DNA from: Neobacillus mesonae
GTDB lineage: Bacteria; Bacillota; Bacilli; Paenibacillales; Paenibacillaceae
Assembly: GCA_023715865.1 (NCBI GenBank)
Contig: JAMBOW010000004.1
Location: 62,001 to 126,000, forward strand
DNA length: 64,000 nucleotides
Reading direction: 5' to 3'
Position 1 is the stretch's first letter; every line of letters begins with the position of its first letter. A program made the position numbers and the translations under genes. Of the stretch, positions 18,068-26,523 are shown in pieces. Under the pieces are notes generated by a model. It ran no database searches, had not been told where the DNA came from, and saw only the letters and a program-made list of their open reading frames with translations.

Positions 18068-19624
18068 TTGAAGAATCGTAATCGGTGGACTCAAAAAGGA
18101 TGGACTCGGTCTGTTCTGGCATTGACGCTCGGAGTGACGACGGTACTCGCAGGCTGCAGCGGAGGCACAGAATCAGGCAGCTCAGCGGAGCCGACCAATT
18201 CGGATTATGTTGTAGTAGATGTCTATAAGACGCATCTCAGCAAGGGCAAGCTGCCGTCGCCGGATGATGCGCATGTGCAGTATATCGCTGAGAGGACGGG
18301 TGTGCAGTACAATTTGCAGACAACCTCGTCCGGTGGCGACCCGGTGGAAAGCATGAACGTAATGATCGCTTCCGGTGATCTGCCGGATATTATGAGACCG
18401 GTCGGCGGGGTAGAGCAAACGCTGATCTCGCAAAACGGAGCACTTGCACTTGATGATTTACTGCCAAAATATGCTCCAAAGCTGTGGGAGCTCATTCCTT
18501 CGGAAGCATGGGATATTGTACGCTCAGCTTCACCGGACGGAAAAATTTATTACGTCCCTAAAATTTACATGATTCCTGAGCGTGCCCCGATGATCCGGCA
18601 GGATTGGCTGGATGCGGTGGGTCTGGACATGCCAGAGACACAGGAAGAATACGTTGAAGTGCTGAAGGCTTTCCTGAATGAGGATCCAAACGGCAATGGC
18701 CAAGCGGATGAGCTTCCGACGACAGGCCGTGAATTCGGTACATGGATGGACCATCTGTTTGCAATGTACGGCGTGGCGATGTGGGAAGGCAAGCCGGAGT
18801 GGGACATTTATGACGGCAAACTTCAATACGCAGGGGTTACCCAAAATATGAAGGATGCCATTGCTTTTACCCGTGATTTGTATGAACAAAAGCTGCTTGA
18901 TAACGAGACCTTCCTGAATAAGGGCGAAATCTGGACTGCAAAAATCAACAACAATTTGGTGGGCAGCTGGTACCATCTTCCCGGAAACTTGAAGGAGCGG
19001 CTGGCCGCAATTCAGACGCTTGCTCCAGATGCAGTTGTGAAAGGAATGCCTGTGCCTAAGGTCGAAGGTTATGAAGGATTCGTTACCCAGAAAAGCGTGG
19101 GTGAGCCGGAATGGATGATTCCAAAGGTATCCGAGGACAAGGCGGAAGCATCGCTGAAATTGCTGGACTTCTTCTACGATCCGGCGAATGAAGACTTTAT
19201 CCGGTTCGGGATCGAAGGCGTGCATCACGAAGTGGTGGACGGCAAGAAGCAGCTGCTTCCTGCCGATGACAATACGCCGATTGGGCTCGGGATGCTGAAT
19301 TACAATACGAAGGAAACGATGGATGTTCGAATTGAGCAGACGTTCCCGGAGGATCAGGTTCAGATGGTAAAGGATATTTTTGATGTATCGACAGCAGATG
19401 CCCGCCGTATAGCCGGTGATGGACTTCCTTCTTCTGTGTACCAGGGATATCCCGATATCCAGTCACATAAGCTGTTCCAGGAGTACTTGTCCAAGATTGT
19501 TATCGGCGAGTGGCCGCTGGATAAGTTCGATGAGTTTGTAGAGCGCTGGAATAGCTCTGGCGGAGAAGAGGTCACGAAGCGGGCGCAGGAATGGTATGAG
19601 AAGGTGCAGAGCTACCAGCAATAA
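18068..19624 (+). CDS. lplA: LplA/YtcQ-like extracellular sugar-binding lipoprotein
   Basis: 518 aa solute-binding lipoprotein of a CUT1 importer. The signal peptide ends in the lipobox LAGC (Cys30). The length and motifs such as MNVMIASGDLPDIMRP and NGNGQADELPTT identify the large LplA/YtcQ group that binds oligosaccharides. The start is TTG 18068 behind AAAAGGGGAG. It lies 125 bp after lplC. The gap contains two copies of GCGGGTCAT but no terminator, so it probably belongs to the same transcript. Confidence 0.92.
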   Translation: MKNRNRWTQKGWTRSVLALTLGVTTVLAGCSGGTESGSSAEPTNSDYVVVDVYKTHLSKGKLPSPDDAHVQYIAERTGVQYNLQTTSSGGDPVESMNVMIASGDLPDIMRPVGGVEQTLISQNGALALDDLLPKYAPKLWELIPSEAWDIVRSASPDGKIYYVPKIYMIPERAPMIRQDWLDAVGLDMPETQEEYVEVLKAFLNEDPNGNGQADELPTTGREFGTWMDHLFAMYGVAMWEGKPEWDIYDGKLQYAGVTQNMKDAIAFTRDLYEQKLLDNETFLNKGEIWTAKINNNLVGSWYHLPGNLKERLAAIQTLAPDAVVKGMPVPKVEGYEGFVTQKSVGEPEWMIPKVSEDKAEASLKLLDFFYDPANEDFIRFGIEGVHHEVVDGKKQLLPADDNTPIGLGMLNYNTKETMDVRIEQTFPEDQVQMVKDIFDVSTADARRIAGDGLPSSVYQGYPDIQSHKLFQEYLSKIVIGEWPLDKFDEFVERWNSSGGEEVTKRAQEWYEKVQSYQQ

Positions 19625-19780
19625 ATGGACAGTTGTGAGGAGTATCCATAGGCTTTTTTTCACGAAGCCAGGCAGTGGTCAGCAGTGCTTTTTACGATAA
19701 ATCTGGATTGCTTGGCTTCGCTGAAATGCTTTATGAACATGCGGATCATCTAAAAAGGAAGCAGGAGGACTTCTTGCCAT

Positions 19781-21850
19781 ATGCAAAGAATTGATCGCAA
19801 ATCGCTTGTCACCCGGCATAATCCGGTGCTGCGTCAGGCCGAAACGATTGCACCACTGTCTGTGGGCAACGGAGAATTTGCCTATACCGTAGATATCACC
19901 GGGATGCAAAGCTTTCCGGGGGAATATGAGTTCCCGCTCGGAACCCAGTCTAACTGGGGATGGCACAGTACGGGCGGGCATGACCTGTATCGTTATGAGG
20001 ACGTAAAGCTCGTCCCATTTGAAACGCATGGACGGAAAGTGGGATATGCAACGGATGCTTCCGGTCAGGAGGATGTTTTTCACTGGCTGAGGCAGAATCC
20101 GCACCGGGTCCAGCTCGGCGTAATTGGACTTGAACTATTATCTTCGGACGGCAGCCGAATTGAACTTCAGGACCTTGATGACATCCATCAGGAGCTTGAT
20201 TTATGGACGGGACTCATTACTAGCCGCTTCACTGTAGAGGGAGTTCCGGTTACCGTCCTCACCAGCTGTCATGCCAGAGAAGACCAAATTGGGGTGACGA
20301 TCGAGTCGGAGCTCATTGAACAAGGCAGGTTGTACGTCAGCATTCGGTTTCCTGCTCCTCATCCGCAGTCCCGCGGATGGGGCAGCAGTATGGGACTCAA
20401 CTGGGAGAAAGAAGAGGCGCATAATAGTGTGCTGCATCATGCAGATCCATATGGTGCAGACTTCCGCCGGGTTATGGATGAGGACAACTACGCAGTTAAG
20501 CTTGCATGGAATGAAGGTGAGCTTGTCCAGCTCAGTAGGCATGCCTATCGTCTGGTACCGGCCAGCTCCTTAACAAAGCTGGATTTAACGATGAGCTATG
20601 CTCTTTCTGCAGATGTGATCAAGGAGCTGCATAATGCCAGTACGATCCGTAATTCCTCTGCTGCACACTGGGAACAATTCTGGATGAGCGGAGGGGTCAT
20701 AGAACTTGCTCATAGCAATGACCCACGCGCCTTGGAGCTTGAGCGAAGAATCATTTTATCCCAGTACCAGACAGCACTGCATTCCGCAGGCTCCCTGCCT
20801 CCGCAGGAGACCGGGCTCATGTATAACAGCTGGTTTGGCAAACCCCATCTTGAAATGCACTGGTGGCATGCTGCCCATTTTGCCCAGTGGGGAAGAATCC
20901 ATCTGCTTGAGCGAAGCCTCTCCTGGTACGAGAAGATTTTACCGAAGGCGCGCGAGCTGGCGGTATCTCAAGGCTATACGGGAGCAAGATGGCCGAAGAT
21001 GGTCGGGCCAGAGGGGGATCAAAGCCCGTCGAGTGTAGCAACGCTGCTGATTTGGCAGCAGCCTCATCCAATTGATCTGGCTTATCTATGTTATCAAGCT
21101 GATCCAACAGAGGCAGTACTCGAAAAGTATAAGGATATCGTCATGGAAACAGCCGAATTTATGGTCTCCTACGCCGTATGGGAAGAGCAGGGTCAGCGTT
21201 ATGTGCTGGGTCCGCCTGTTATTCCCGCACAGGAGAACCACCGGGGCAGTGAAACCATGAACCCGGTCTACGAGCTGGAGTATTGGCGTCATGGGCTTGA
21301 AATCGCCCTTTTATGGCGGGAGCGGCTTGAGCTGCCTGACGAGCCGAAGTGGCGTCACGTCATGGAGCATTTATCTGTACCTATGCCGGTCAATGGAGTA
21401 TATGAGGCGCATGAGCTTTGCACCGATACATATACTAGGGCCAATATTGATCACCCGTCCATGCTGGCGGCGCTTGGAGTGCTTCCCGGCAAGCTGATTG
21501 ACCGGGCTGTCATGCTCGCTACCTTACACCGTGTGCTGGAAGCCTGGAAGTGGGAAACTTCATGGGGATGGGATTTCCCAACGGCGGCGATGACAGCTGC
21601 GCGGCTTGGAGAGGGGGAGCTGGCCATTGACATGCTGCTTATGAACCAGGTGAAAAATACGTATTTACCGAACGGACACAACTATCAGCGGGGAGACCTG
21701 CTTGCTTATTTGCCGGGAAACGGCGGTCTGCTCGCAGCCGTGGCGTTAATGGCAGCAGGCTGGATCGGAGGGCCAGAAGACGACGCTCCCGGATTTCCAA
21801 AGGACGGCTCGTGGACGGTTCGTCATGAAGGGCTGGTTCAGAGGCTGTAG
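19781..21850 (+). CDS. six-hairpin (GH65/GH95-like) glycoside hydrolase
   Basis: 689 aa cytoplasmic enzyme with no signal peptide. An N-terminal strand-rich domain (about 1-270, PLSVGNGEFAYTVDITGMQS) precedes an (alpha/alpha)6 barrel (about 300-660). The arrangement resembles GH65, GH95 and related glycosidases. Candidate acidic and aromatic active-site stretches are HLEMHWWHAAHFAQWGR, GARWPKMVGPEGDQSPS and ETSWGWDFPTAAMTAARLG. It follows the LplABC importer, so it probably cleaves an imported oligosaccharide, perhaps a rhamnose- or galactose-containing pectin fragment. The exact family and substrate are not certain. The start at ATG 19781 has GGAGG somewhat far upstream. Confidence 0.75.
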   Translation: MQRIDRKSLVTRHNPVLRQAETIAPLSVGNGEFAYTVDITGMQSFPGEYEFPLGTQSNWGWHSTGGHDLYRYEDVKLVPFETHGRKVGYATDASGQEDVFHWLRQNPHRVQLGVIGLELLSSDGSRIELQDLDDIHQELDLWTGLITSRFTVEGVPVTVLTSCHAREDQIGVTIESELIEQGRLYVSIRFPAPHPQSRGWGSSMGLNWEKEEAHNSVLHHADPYGADFRRVMDEDNYAVKLAWNEGELVQLSRHAYRLVPASSLTKLDLTMSYALSADVIKELHNASTIRNSSAAHWEQFWMSGGVIELAHSNDPRALELERRIILSQYQTALHSAGSLPPQETGLMYNSWFGKPHLEMHWWHAAHFAQWGRIHLLERSLSWYEKILPKARELAVSQGYTGARWPKMVGPEGDQSPSSVATLLIWQQPHPIDLAYLCYQADPTEAVLEKYKDIVMETAEFMVSYAVWEEQGQRYVLGPPVIPAQENHRGSETMNPVYELEYWRHGLEIALLWRERLELPDEPKWRHVMEHLSVPMPVNGVYEAHELCTDTYTRANIDHPSMLAALGVLPGKLIDRAVMLATLHRVLEAWKWETSWGWDFPTAAMTAARLGEGELAIDMLLMNQVKNTYLPNGHNYQRGDLLAYLPGNGGLLAAVALMAAGWIGGPEDDAPGFPKDGSWTVRHEGLVQRL

Positions 21851-21897
21851 GTTTGAACAGGACCGCAGGACCGCAGTAAGATCCACTTGCCAAAGAG

Positions 21898-21942
21898 AAG
21901 AAGCTTTCACGCATGCTTACCCATGCAGAAAGCTTCTTTTTT
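21898..21942 (+). terminator. intrinsic terminator closing the pectin-oligomer block
   Basis: AAGAAGCTTT (21898-21907) pairs with AAAGCTTCTT (21929-21938), with GCATG/CATGC pairing inside, followed by TTTTTT. Confidence 0.9.
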
Positions 21943-21984
21943 ATGTGTCCATTTAAATATCACTTGATGATCACCCTAAATAAA

Positions 21985-22039
21985 GTCCAGATGACCTCAA
22001 CATAATCCAGTATAGCGCTTACATTTTGAAGCTTATAAT
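21985..22039 (+). promoter_or_regulatory. activator-type promoter with TCCAG direct repeats (copy A)
   Basis: GTCCAGAT (21985-21992) and a second TCCAG (22006-22010) are 20 bp apart, followed after 23 bases by TATAAT (22034-22039). There is no recognisable -35, as expected for an activated promoter. The same arrangement recurs at 23508-23562. The binder is probably the YesN-like regulator encoded at 28027. A cre-like GTATAGCGCTTACA (22010-22023) overlaps the -35 region with two mismatches. Confidence 0.65.
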
Positions 22040-22093
22040 TTGAAGAGTAAAGTTTAAACATCCATCCTAACGGAATGAAAAGGAAGTGTTGAT

Positions 22094-23413
22094 GTGAAGA
22101 AATCACCAGTATGGTTAACGCTGACACTACTAGCTTCACTGGCTTTATCGGCATGCAGCAGCTCGGGAACAACAAATGCTCCTTCCGGTGGTGAAGCTTC
22201 TCCAGGAGAAGGAAGTGCGCCGCCTGTTTCGACGGACAGCAAGCAGGTTGAAATATTCAGCTGGTGGACAGGAGCCGGAGAGGAAGCAGGTCTCAAAGCA
22301 CTGATTCAGGTATTTAAGGATAAACAACCGAGCATTGAGGTTATTAATGCAGCTGTGGCAGGCGGAGCGGGAACGAATGCGAAGGCGGTGCTTGCAAGCC
22401 GGATGCAAGGGGGAGATCCTCCGGGGACGTTTCAGGTGCACGGCGGATCAGAGCTCAATTCAGGCTGGGTTGCAGCCAGTAAGATGGAGCCGCTAAATGA
22501 TCTTTATGAAGCAGAAGGATGGAGCGATAAGTTCCCTCAGGATTTGATCGATCTCGTAAGCAGTGACGGCAGTATCTGGTCTGTGCCTGTTAATATCCAT
22601 CGCGGCAACGTGCTATGGTATAACAAGAAAGTGTTTGATGATAACGGATTAACAGTGCCGACAACGTTTGATGAGTTCTTTACAGCAGCGGATGCGTTAA
22701 AAGCAAAAGGTATTACGCCGCTTGCACTCGGGGACAAGGAGCCTTGGGCGGCTACGCATCTGTTTGAAACCGTACTTCTCGGTACGCTTGGTGCAGACGG
22801 CTACAGACAATTGTGGACCGGAGAAATCAGCTTTGACGATCCGAAGGTGAAGGAAGCGCTCGAGACCTTCAAGAAAATGCTGACCTATGTAAACGAAGAC
22901 CATGCCGCCCGCAACTGGCAGGATGCTTCTCAGCTCGTATCGAGCGGCGAGGCAGCCATGAATGTGATGGGGGACTGGGCAAAAGGTTATTTTACAGGCG
23001 ACCTGAAGCTTGAGGTTAATGTTGATTTCGGTTATACGCCTACACCGGGCACAGATGGCAGCTTTATGGTTATCACGGATACGTTCGGATTACCAACAGG
23101 TGTGAAGGATCCGGAGTCGGTGAAGGAATTCCTGAAGGTGCTGGGTTCTGTGGAAGGACAGGATGCTTTTAATCCGGAAAAAGGGTCGATTCCTGCTCGT
23201 ATTGATGCGGATGTAGAGAAGTATGACGTTTACGGCAAGGAGACGATGGAGGATTTCAAGAACAGTGCCCTCACGCCAAGCCTTGCCCACGGTTCTGCAG
23301 CTTCTGAAGGATTCCTGACGCAGGCGAATCAGGTCATCAATATTTTCGTTACCGGCGGTGATGTGGAGCAGGCGGTGCAGGGACTGAAGTCTGCAGCCTC
23401 CCAAGGAATGTAA
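22094..23413 (+). CDS. ABC transporter sugar-binding lipoprotein (CUT1)
   Basis: 439 aa extracellular solute-binding protein. The signal peptide ends in the lipobox LSAC (Cys21). The mature part starts with a Gly/Ser/Pro linker, then VEIFSWWTGAGEEAGLKAL, the first strand and helix of family 1 binding proteins. The group resembles glucose/mannose or xylose binding proteins such as GtsA. It feeds the two permeases downstream, which have their own promoter after an intervening terminator, so the binding protein can be made in excess. The start is GTG 22094 behind AAAAGGAAG. Confidence 0.92.
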   Translation: MKKSPVWLTLTLLASLALSACSSSGTTNAPSGGEASPGEGSAPPVSTDSKQVEIFSWWTGAGEEAGLKALIQVFKDKQPSIEVINAAVAGGAGTNAKAVLASRMQGGDPPGTFQVHGGSELNSGWVAASKMEPLNDLYEAEGWSDKFPQDLIDLVSSDGSIWSVPVNIHRGNVLWYNKKVFDDNGLTVPTTFDEFFTAADALKAKGITPLALGDKEPWAATHLFETVLLGTLGADGYRQLWTGEISFDDPKVKEALETFKKMLTYVNEDHAARNWQDASQLVSSGEAAMNVMGDWAKGYFTGDLKLEVNVDFGYTPTPGTDGSFMVITDTFGLPTGVKDPESVKEFLKVLGSVEGQDAFNPEKGSIPARIDADVEKYDVYGKETMEDFKNSALTPSLAHGSAASEGFLTQANQVINIFVTGGDVEQAVQGLKSAASQGM

Positions 23414-23425
23414 TAGACACCATAG

Positions 23426-23466
23426 CAGCCTCCCGGGTCCGCTTAATCCGGAGAGGCTGTTTTTTA
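23426..23466 (+). terminator. terminator between binding-protein and permease genes
   Basis: CAGCCTC (23426-23432) pairs with GAGGCTG (23453-23459), with CCGG/CCGG pairing inside, followed by TTTTTTA. It separates the binding protein gene from its permeases and may set their ratio. Confidence 0.85.
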
Positions 23467-23507
23467 GTTCGGGCACGAATGCACATCGAGTCTATGAGCT
23501 AATAAAT

Positions 23508-23562
23508 GTCCAGATCATCTTAAGATAGTCCAGCATTGCAGCAGGTTTCCTGATTTTATAAT
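23508..23562 (+). promoter_or_regulatory. activator-type promoter with TCCAG direct repeats (copy B)
   Basis: GTCCAGAT (23508-23515) and TCCAG (23529-23533), 20 bp apart, then TATAAT at 23557-23562. Spacing is identical to copy A at 21985-22039, while the sequence between the boxes differs. This points to a shared activator rather than simple duplication. Confidence 0.65.
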
Positions 23563-23601
23563 GAAGCTAAGATCTGCAAATGGGAAAAGGAGCGAATACA
23601 A

Positions 23602-24537
23602 ATGAAAGCACAAGCGGCTCTGCGCAAAAAAAGAGTGCCCGATACCGCATGGGGGATTCTGCTGCTCATGCCATCACTAATTGCGATCGGTATCTTTGTA
23701 TACGGTTTCATCAGCTGGACGGGTTACGTATCGCTTAGTAACTGGAACAGTCTCGTGAAGGATCTGTCCTTTGCCGGACTCAAAAATTTTGCTTTTCTAT
23801 TCCAGGACTTTCGGTTTCAATCCGACATCCGAAACACCATTATGTTCACGGTGCTCTTTATATTCGCGTGCCTTGCCATCGGATTGCTGCTGGCCATGCT
23901 GGTCAATTCAAGAATTAAAGGGGAGGGGTTCTTCCGCAACATCTTTATTTTCCCGATGGCTGTCTCCTTTATCGTTACCGGTGTGGTCTGGCAGTGGCTG
24001 TTGAATCCTTCTTCGGGGATTAACCTCCTTCTGCAAAATCTTGGTGTTACAAGTCCACCTAAATGGTATGTGAGCACAGAAATTCTCTCGTTTTTTAAAA
24101 TCGGCCAGATTGAGTTTGGTTTTCCATTAGCCTTGGTGGCGGTCATCATTGCTGCTGTCTGGCAGATGGCAGGGTATACGATGGCGATGCTGCTTGCAGG
24201 ACTCCGGGCCATCGGAGAGGATCTGTTTGAAGCTGCACGCGTAGACGGAGCCACGGAGCGAAAAATTTTCACCTCGATTATTTTGCCTCTATTAAAGCCT
24301 GTTATCGTCAGCGCCATTATTATCCTTGGACATATCTCCTTAAAAATCTTTGACCTTGTCTATTCCATGACCGGCCCGGGAGCGATGTTCGTCACCGATA
24401 TGCCGGGTGTCTACATGTTTGAAACGACGTTCCGCGGCAACTTTTACGGCAATGGCTCTGCGATTGCAATACTGCTGCTGCTCTTCGTTTCGTTCCTGAT
24501 CGTACCTTACCTGATCTCCAGCAGAAAGGGGGACTAA
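23602..24537 (+). CDS. sugar ABC transporter permease (MalF-like)
   Basis: 311 aa CUT1 permease with six TM helices. The N-terminal TAWGILLLMPSLIAIGIFVYGF helix and the EAA loop FEAARVDGATERKIFTSIILP are standard. The start follows AAAAGGAG. It is co-transcribed with the next permease (3 bp gap) and works with the binding protein at 22094. No ATPase gene is present, so a shared MsmX/UgpC-type ATPase is assumed. Confidence 0.93.
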   Translation: MKAQAALRKKRVPDTAWGILLLMPSLIAIGIFVYGFISWTGYVSLSNWNSLVKDLSFAGLKNFAFLFQDFRFQSDIRNTIMFTVLFIFACLAIGLLLAMLVNSRIKGEGFFRNIFIFPMAVSFIVTGVVWQWLLNPSSGINLLLQNLGVTSPPKWYVSTEILSFFKIGQIEFGFPLALVAVIIAAVWQMAGYTMAMLLAGLRAIGEDLFEAARVDGATERKIFTSIILPLLKPVIVSAIIILGHISLKIFDLVYSMTGPGAMFVTDMPGVYMFETTFRGNFYGNGSAIAILLLLFVSFLIVPYLISSRKGD

Positions 24538-24540
24538 AGG

Positions 24541-25362
24541 GTGGCACAGAGAAGACTTTCCCGCTTTTTCGTTTATGCGCTCCTCGCTGTGTTTGCGGTC
24601 CTGTTCCTGGTTCCTGTCTATGTGGTACTTGTCACCAGCTTTAAATCCATCGATGCCATTACGCTGAATCAAATGTGGTCCCTACCCAAAAGATTAGACC
24701 TGTCCGGCTACAGCCAGGCCTTTGCAAGGCTTGCCCCGCATCTGTGGAACAGCATGATGCTGGTTATTCCGGCAACAGTGCTGTCTGCTTTTCTCGGATC
24801 GCTGAACGGCTATGTGTTTGCTAAATGGCGTTTTAAAGGCTCAGAAACAATCTTCACACTGATCCTGTTCGGTATGTTTATTCCTTACCAAAGCATTCTG
24901 ATTCCACTGATTCAATTCATGCAGCAGATCCATTTGTACAACACGCTTCCGGGACTGATTCTGGTGCATGTCATATACGGTTTGCCGATTTCAACGCTGA
25001 TCTTCCGCAACTTCTACGTGAGCATTCCGAATGAGATTATAGAATCGGCGCAGATCGACGGCACCGGATTCCTCGGCATATACAGGCATATCATTTTTCC
25101 TCTGTCGGTAACGAGCTTTGTGGTCGTCGGCATCTGGCAGTTTACGAACATCTGGAATGAATTCCTGTTTGCAGTCACGCTGACAACCCAGAGCCAGCAG
25201 CCGATTATGGTGGCGCTGCAGAACTTGTCCGGAAGTCAGGTTGTCCATTGGAACGTACAGATGGCAGGGGCAGTCCTCGCCGCATTACCTACGCTGATGG
25301 TGTATATTTTGCTCGGAAGATATTTTATTAGAGGATTGCTGGCAGGCTCCGTCAAAGGGTAG
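24541..25362 (+). CDS. sugar ABC transporter permease (MalG-like)
   Basis: 273 aa CUT1 permease, six TM helices. The EAA loop reads ESAQIDGTGFLGIYRHIIFP and the C-terminus YFIRGLLAGSVKG is typical of MalG partners. The start is GTG 24541 behind AAAGGGGG. It is the last transporter gene before the three-component sensor genes and is followed by a strong terminator. Confidence 0.93.
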   Translation: MAQRRLSRFFVYALLAVFAVLFLVPVYVVLVTSFKSIDAITLNQMWSLPKRLDLSGYSQAFARLAPHLWNSMMLVIPATVLSAFLGSLNGYVFAKWRFKGSETIFTLILFGMFIPYQSILIPLIQFMQQIHLYNTLPGLILVHVIYGLPISTLIFRNFYVSIPNEIIESAQIDGTGFLGIYRHIIFPLSVTSFVVVGIWQFTNIWNEFLFAVTLTTQSQQPIMVALQNLSGSQVVHWNVQMAGAVLAALPTLMVYILLGRYFIRGLLAGSVKG

Positions 25363-25408
25363 CTGTTACCTATAAAAACAAGGATTGCGATTTGTTATGG
25401 AAATGATT

Positions 25409-25458
25409 AAGCTCAGCATAGGAGCCGCGGCATACGCGGTTTCTATAAGAGCTTTTTC
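25409..25458 (+). terminator. composite intrinsic terminator before the sensor genes
   Basis: An outer stem AAGCTC (25409-25414) with GAGCTT (25449-25454) encloses a 12-bp stem (arms 25418-25429 and 25435-25446) with a GCATA loop, followed by TTTTTC. It ends only 7 bases before the first ATG of the sensor reading frame. That argues for the later TTG start and for limited read-through or a separate promoter. Confidence 0.75.
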
Positions 25459-25506
25459 ACATTTATGATTCCATATCAAGCTAAGCTGAGAATGGGGGGC
25501 TCCCGC

Positions 25507-26523
25507 TTGTTCAAGCCATGGATGCGGCCGCATTATATTCTGATTACGGTGCTGCTTCTACTGACGGTGTACATATCTTTGTTTCATTTTATGAAAGCGC
25601 TTAATTATGAGCCGAATATGTCTTCTATTCCTCATTCACATGACTCTAGAATCCATCTGGTGCTGATTTCGCAAGAGCTTGATAATCCCTATTGGCGACT
25701 AATTGAGCATGGAGCTAGAAGCGCTGCGGAGCAAAATAAAGCCACACTTGAATATATCGGTCCGGTGGAAGCCAGCGTCAGTGAGCAGATCCGGCTGATT
25801 GAGATGGCGGTAGCCTCCAAAATCGACGGCATTTTAACCCAAGGGCTTGATGATGAGCAGTTTATTTCTATAGTAAGTCAAGCCATGGATATGGGGATTC
25901 CCGTCATTACGATTGATTCTGATGCGCCGGACAGCCGGCGTCTTGCCTATGTGGGAACCGATAATTATGCGGCAGGATTTATGGCTGGGAAAGCACTCAT
26001 TCAGGATACGGGGGGAAGTGCAAACGTAGGAATTGTTACCGGGAGCTTTCATGCCGCCAATCTAAAAGAACGAGTTCAGGGCTTTCTTGATGCTGTGAAA
26101 CGCGAGGATGGTATTCGTATCCTTGATATGAAAGAATCGAACATCGACCGGATCGGTTCCGCATCGGCAGCATATACGATGGCCAAAGAACACGAAGGGC
26201 TGGATACGTTCTTCGGCACCAGTGCCCTGGATGCGATGGGCATCGCTCAAATGCTGAGCGACCTGGAACAGGATCCTCATGCCAGGGAGGATACAAATAT
26301 CCGAGTATTCGGCTTTGATGATCTGCCGGAAACGATTGAGCTTATTGACCAAGGCGTTGTAAATGCAACCATTGTACAGAAACCTTATCAAATGGGAGCA
26401 GAAGGTGTGGAGCTCATGCTTGATTATCTTGACGGCAAACGAATTGTCAGCGTGTATAACACGGATGCCCGCGTGATTCGAAAGGAAGATCTGCCGATGT
26501 ACAGAGGGGGCGGGGGGTTATGA
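25507..26523 (+). CDS. membrane-anchored periplasmic-binding-like sugar sensor (XylFII-like)
   Basis: 338 aa from TTG 25507, which has GGGGGG seven bases upstream. An ATG at 25465 in the same frame has no site and sits against a terminator. An uncleaved TM helix (HYILITVLLLLTVYISLFHF) anchors a type I periplasmic-binding fold (about 55-330; LVLISQELDNPYWRLIEHGA, PVITIDSDAP, VFGFDDLPETIEL). It overlaps the kinase gene as ATGA. The order binding protein, YesM/LytS kinase, YesN regulator matches the XylFII-LytS-YesN system that senses external D-xylose in clostridia. It is probably a sensing subunit, not a transport subunit. The sugar is unknown. Confidence 0.85.
   Translation: MFKPWMRPHYILITVLLLLTVYISLFHFMKALNYEPNMSSIPHSHDSRIHLVLISQELDNPYWRLIEHGARSAAEQNKATLEYIGPVEASVSEQIRLIEMAVASKIDGILTQGLDDEQFISIVSQAMDMGIPVITIDSDAPDSRRLAYVGTDNYAAGFMAGKALIQDTGGSANVGIVTGSFHAANLKERVQGFLDAVKREDGIRILDMKESNIDRIGSASAAYTMAKEHEGLDTFFGTSALDAMGIAQMLSDLEQDPHAREDTNIRVFGFDDLPETIELIDQGVVNATIVQKPYQMGAEGVELMLDYLDGKRIVSVYNTDARVIRKEDLPMYRGGGGL

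Noticed and set aside
22010..22023. cre-like catabolite repression site GTATAGCGCTTACA
   Set aside because: It mismatches the two leading TG positions of the consensus, and the matching promoter copy at 23508 lacks it.
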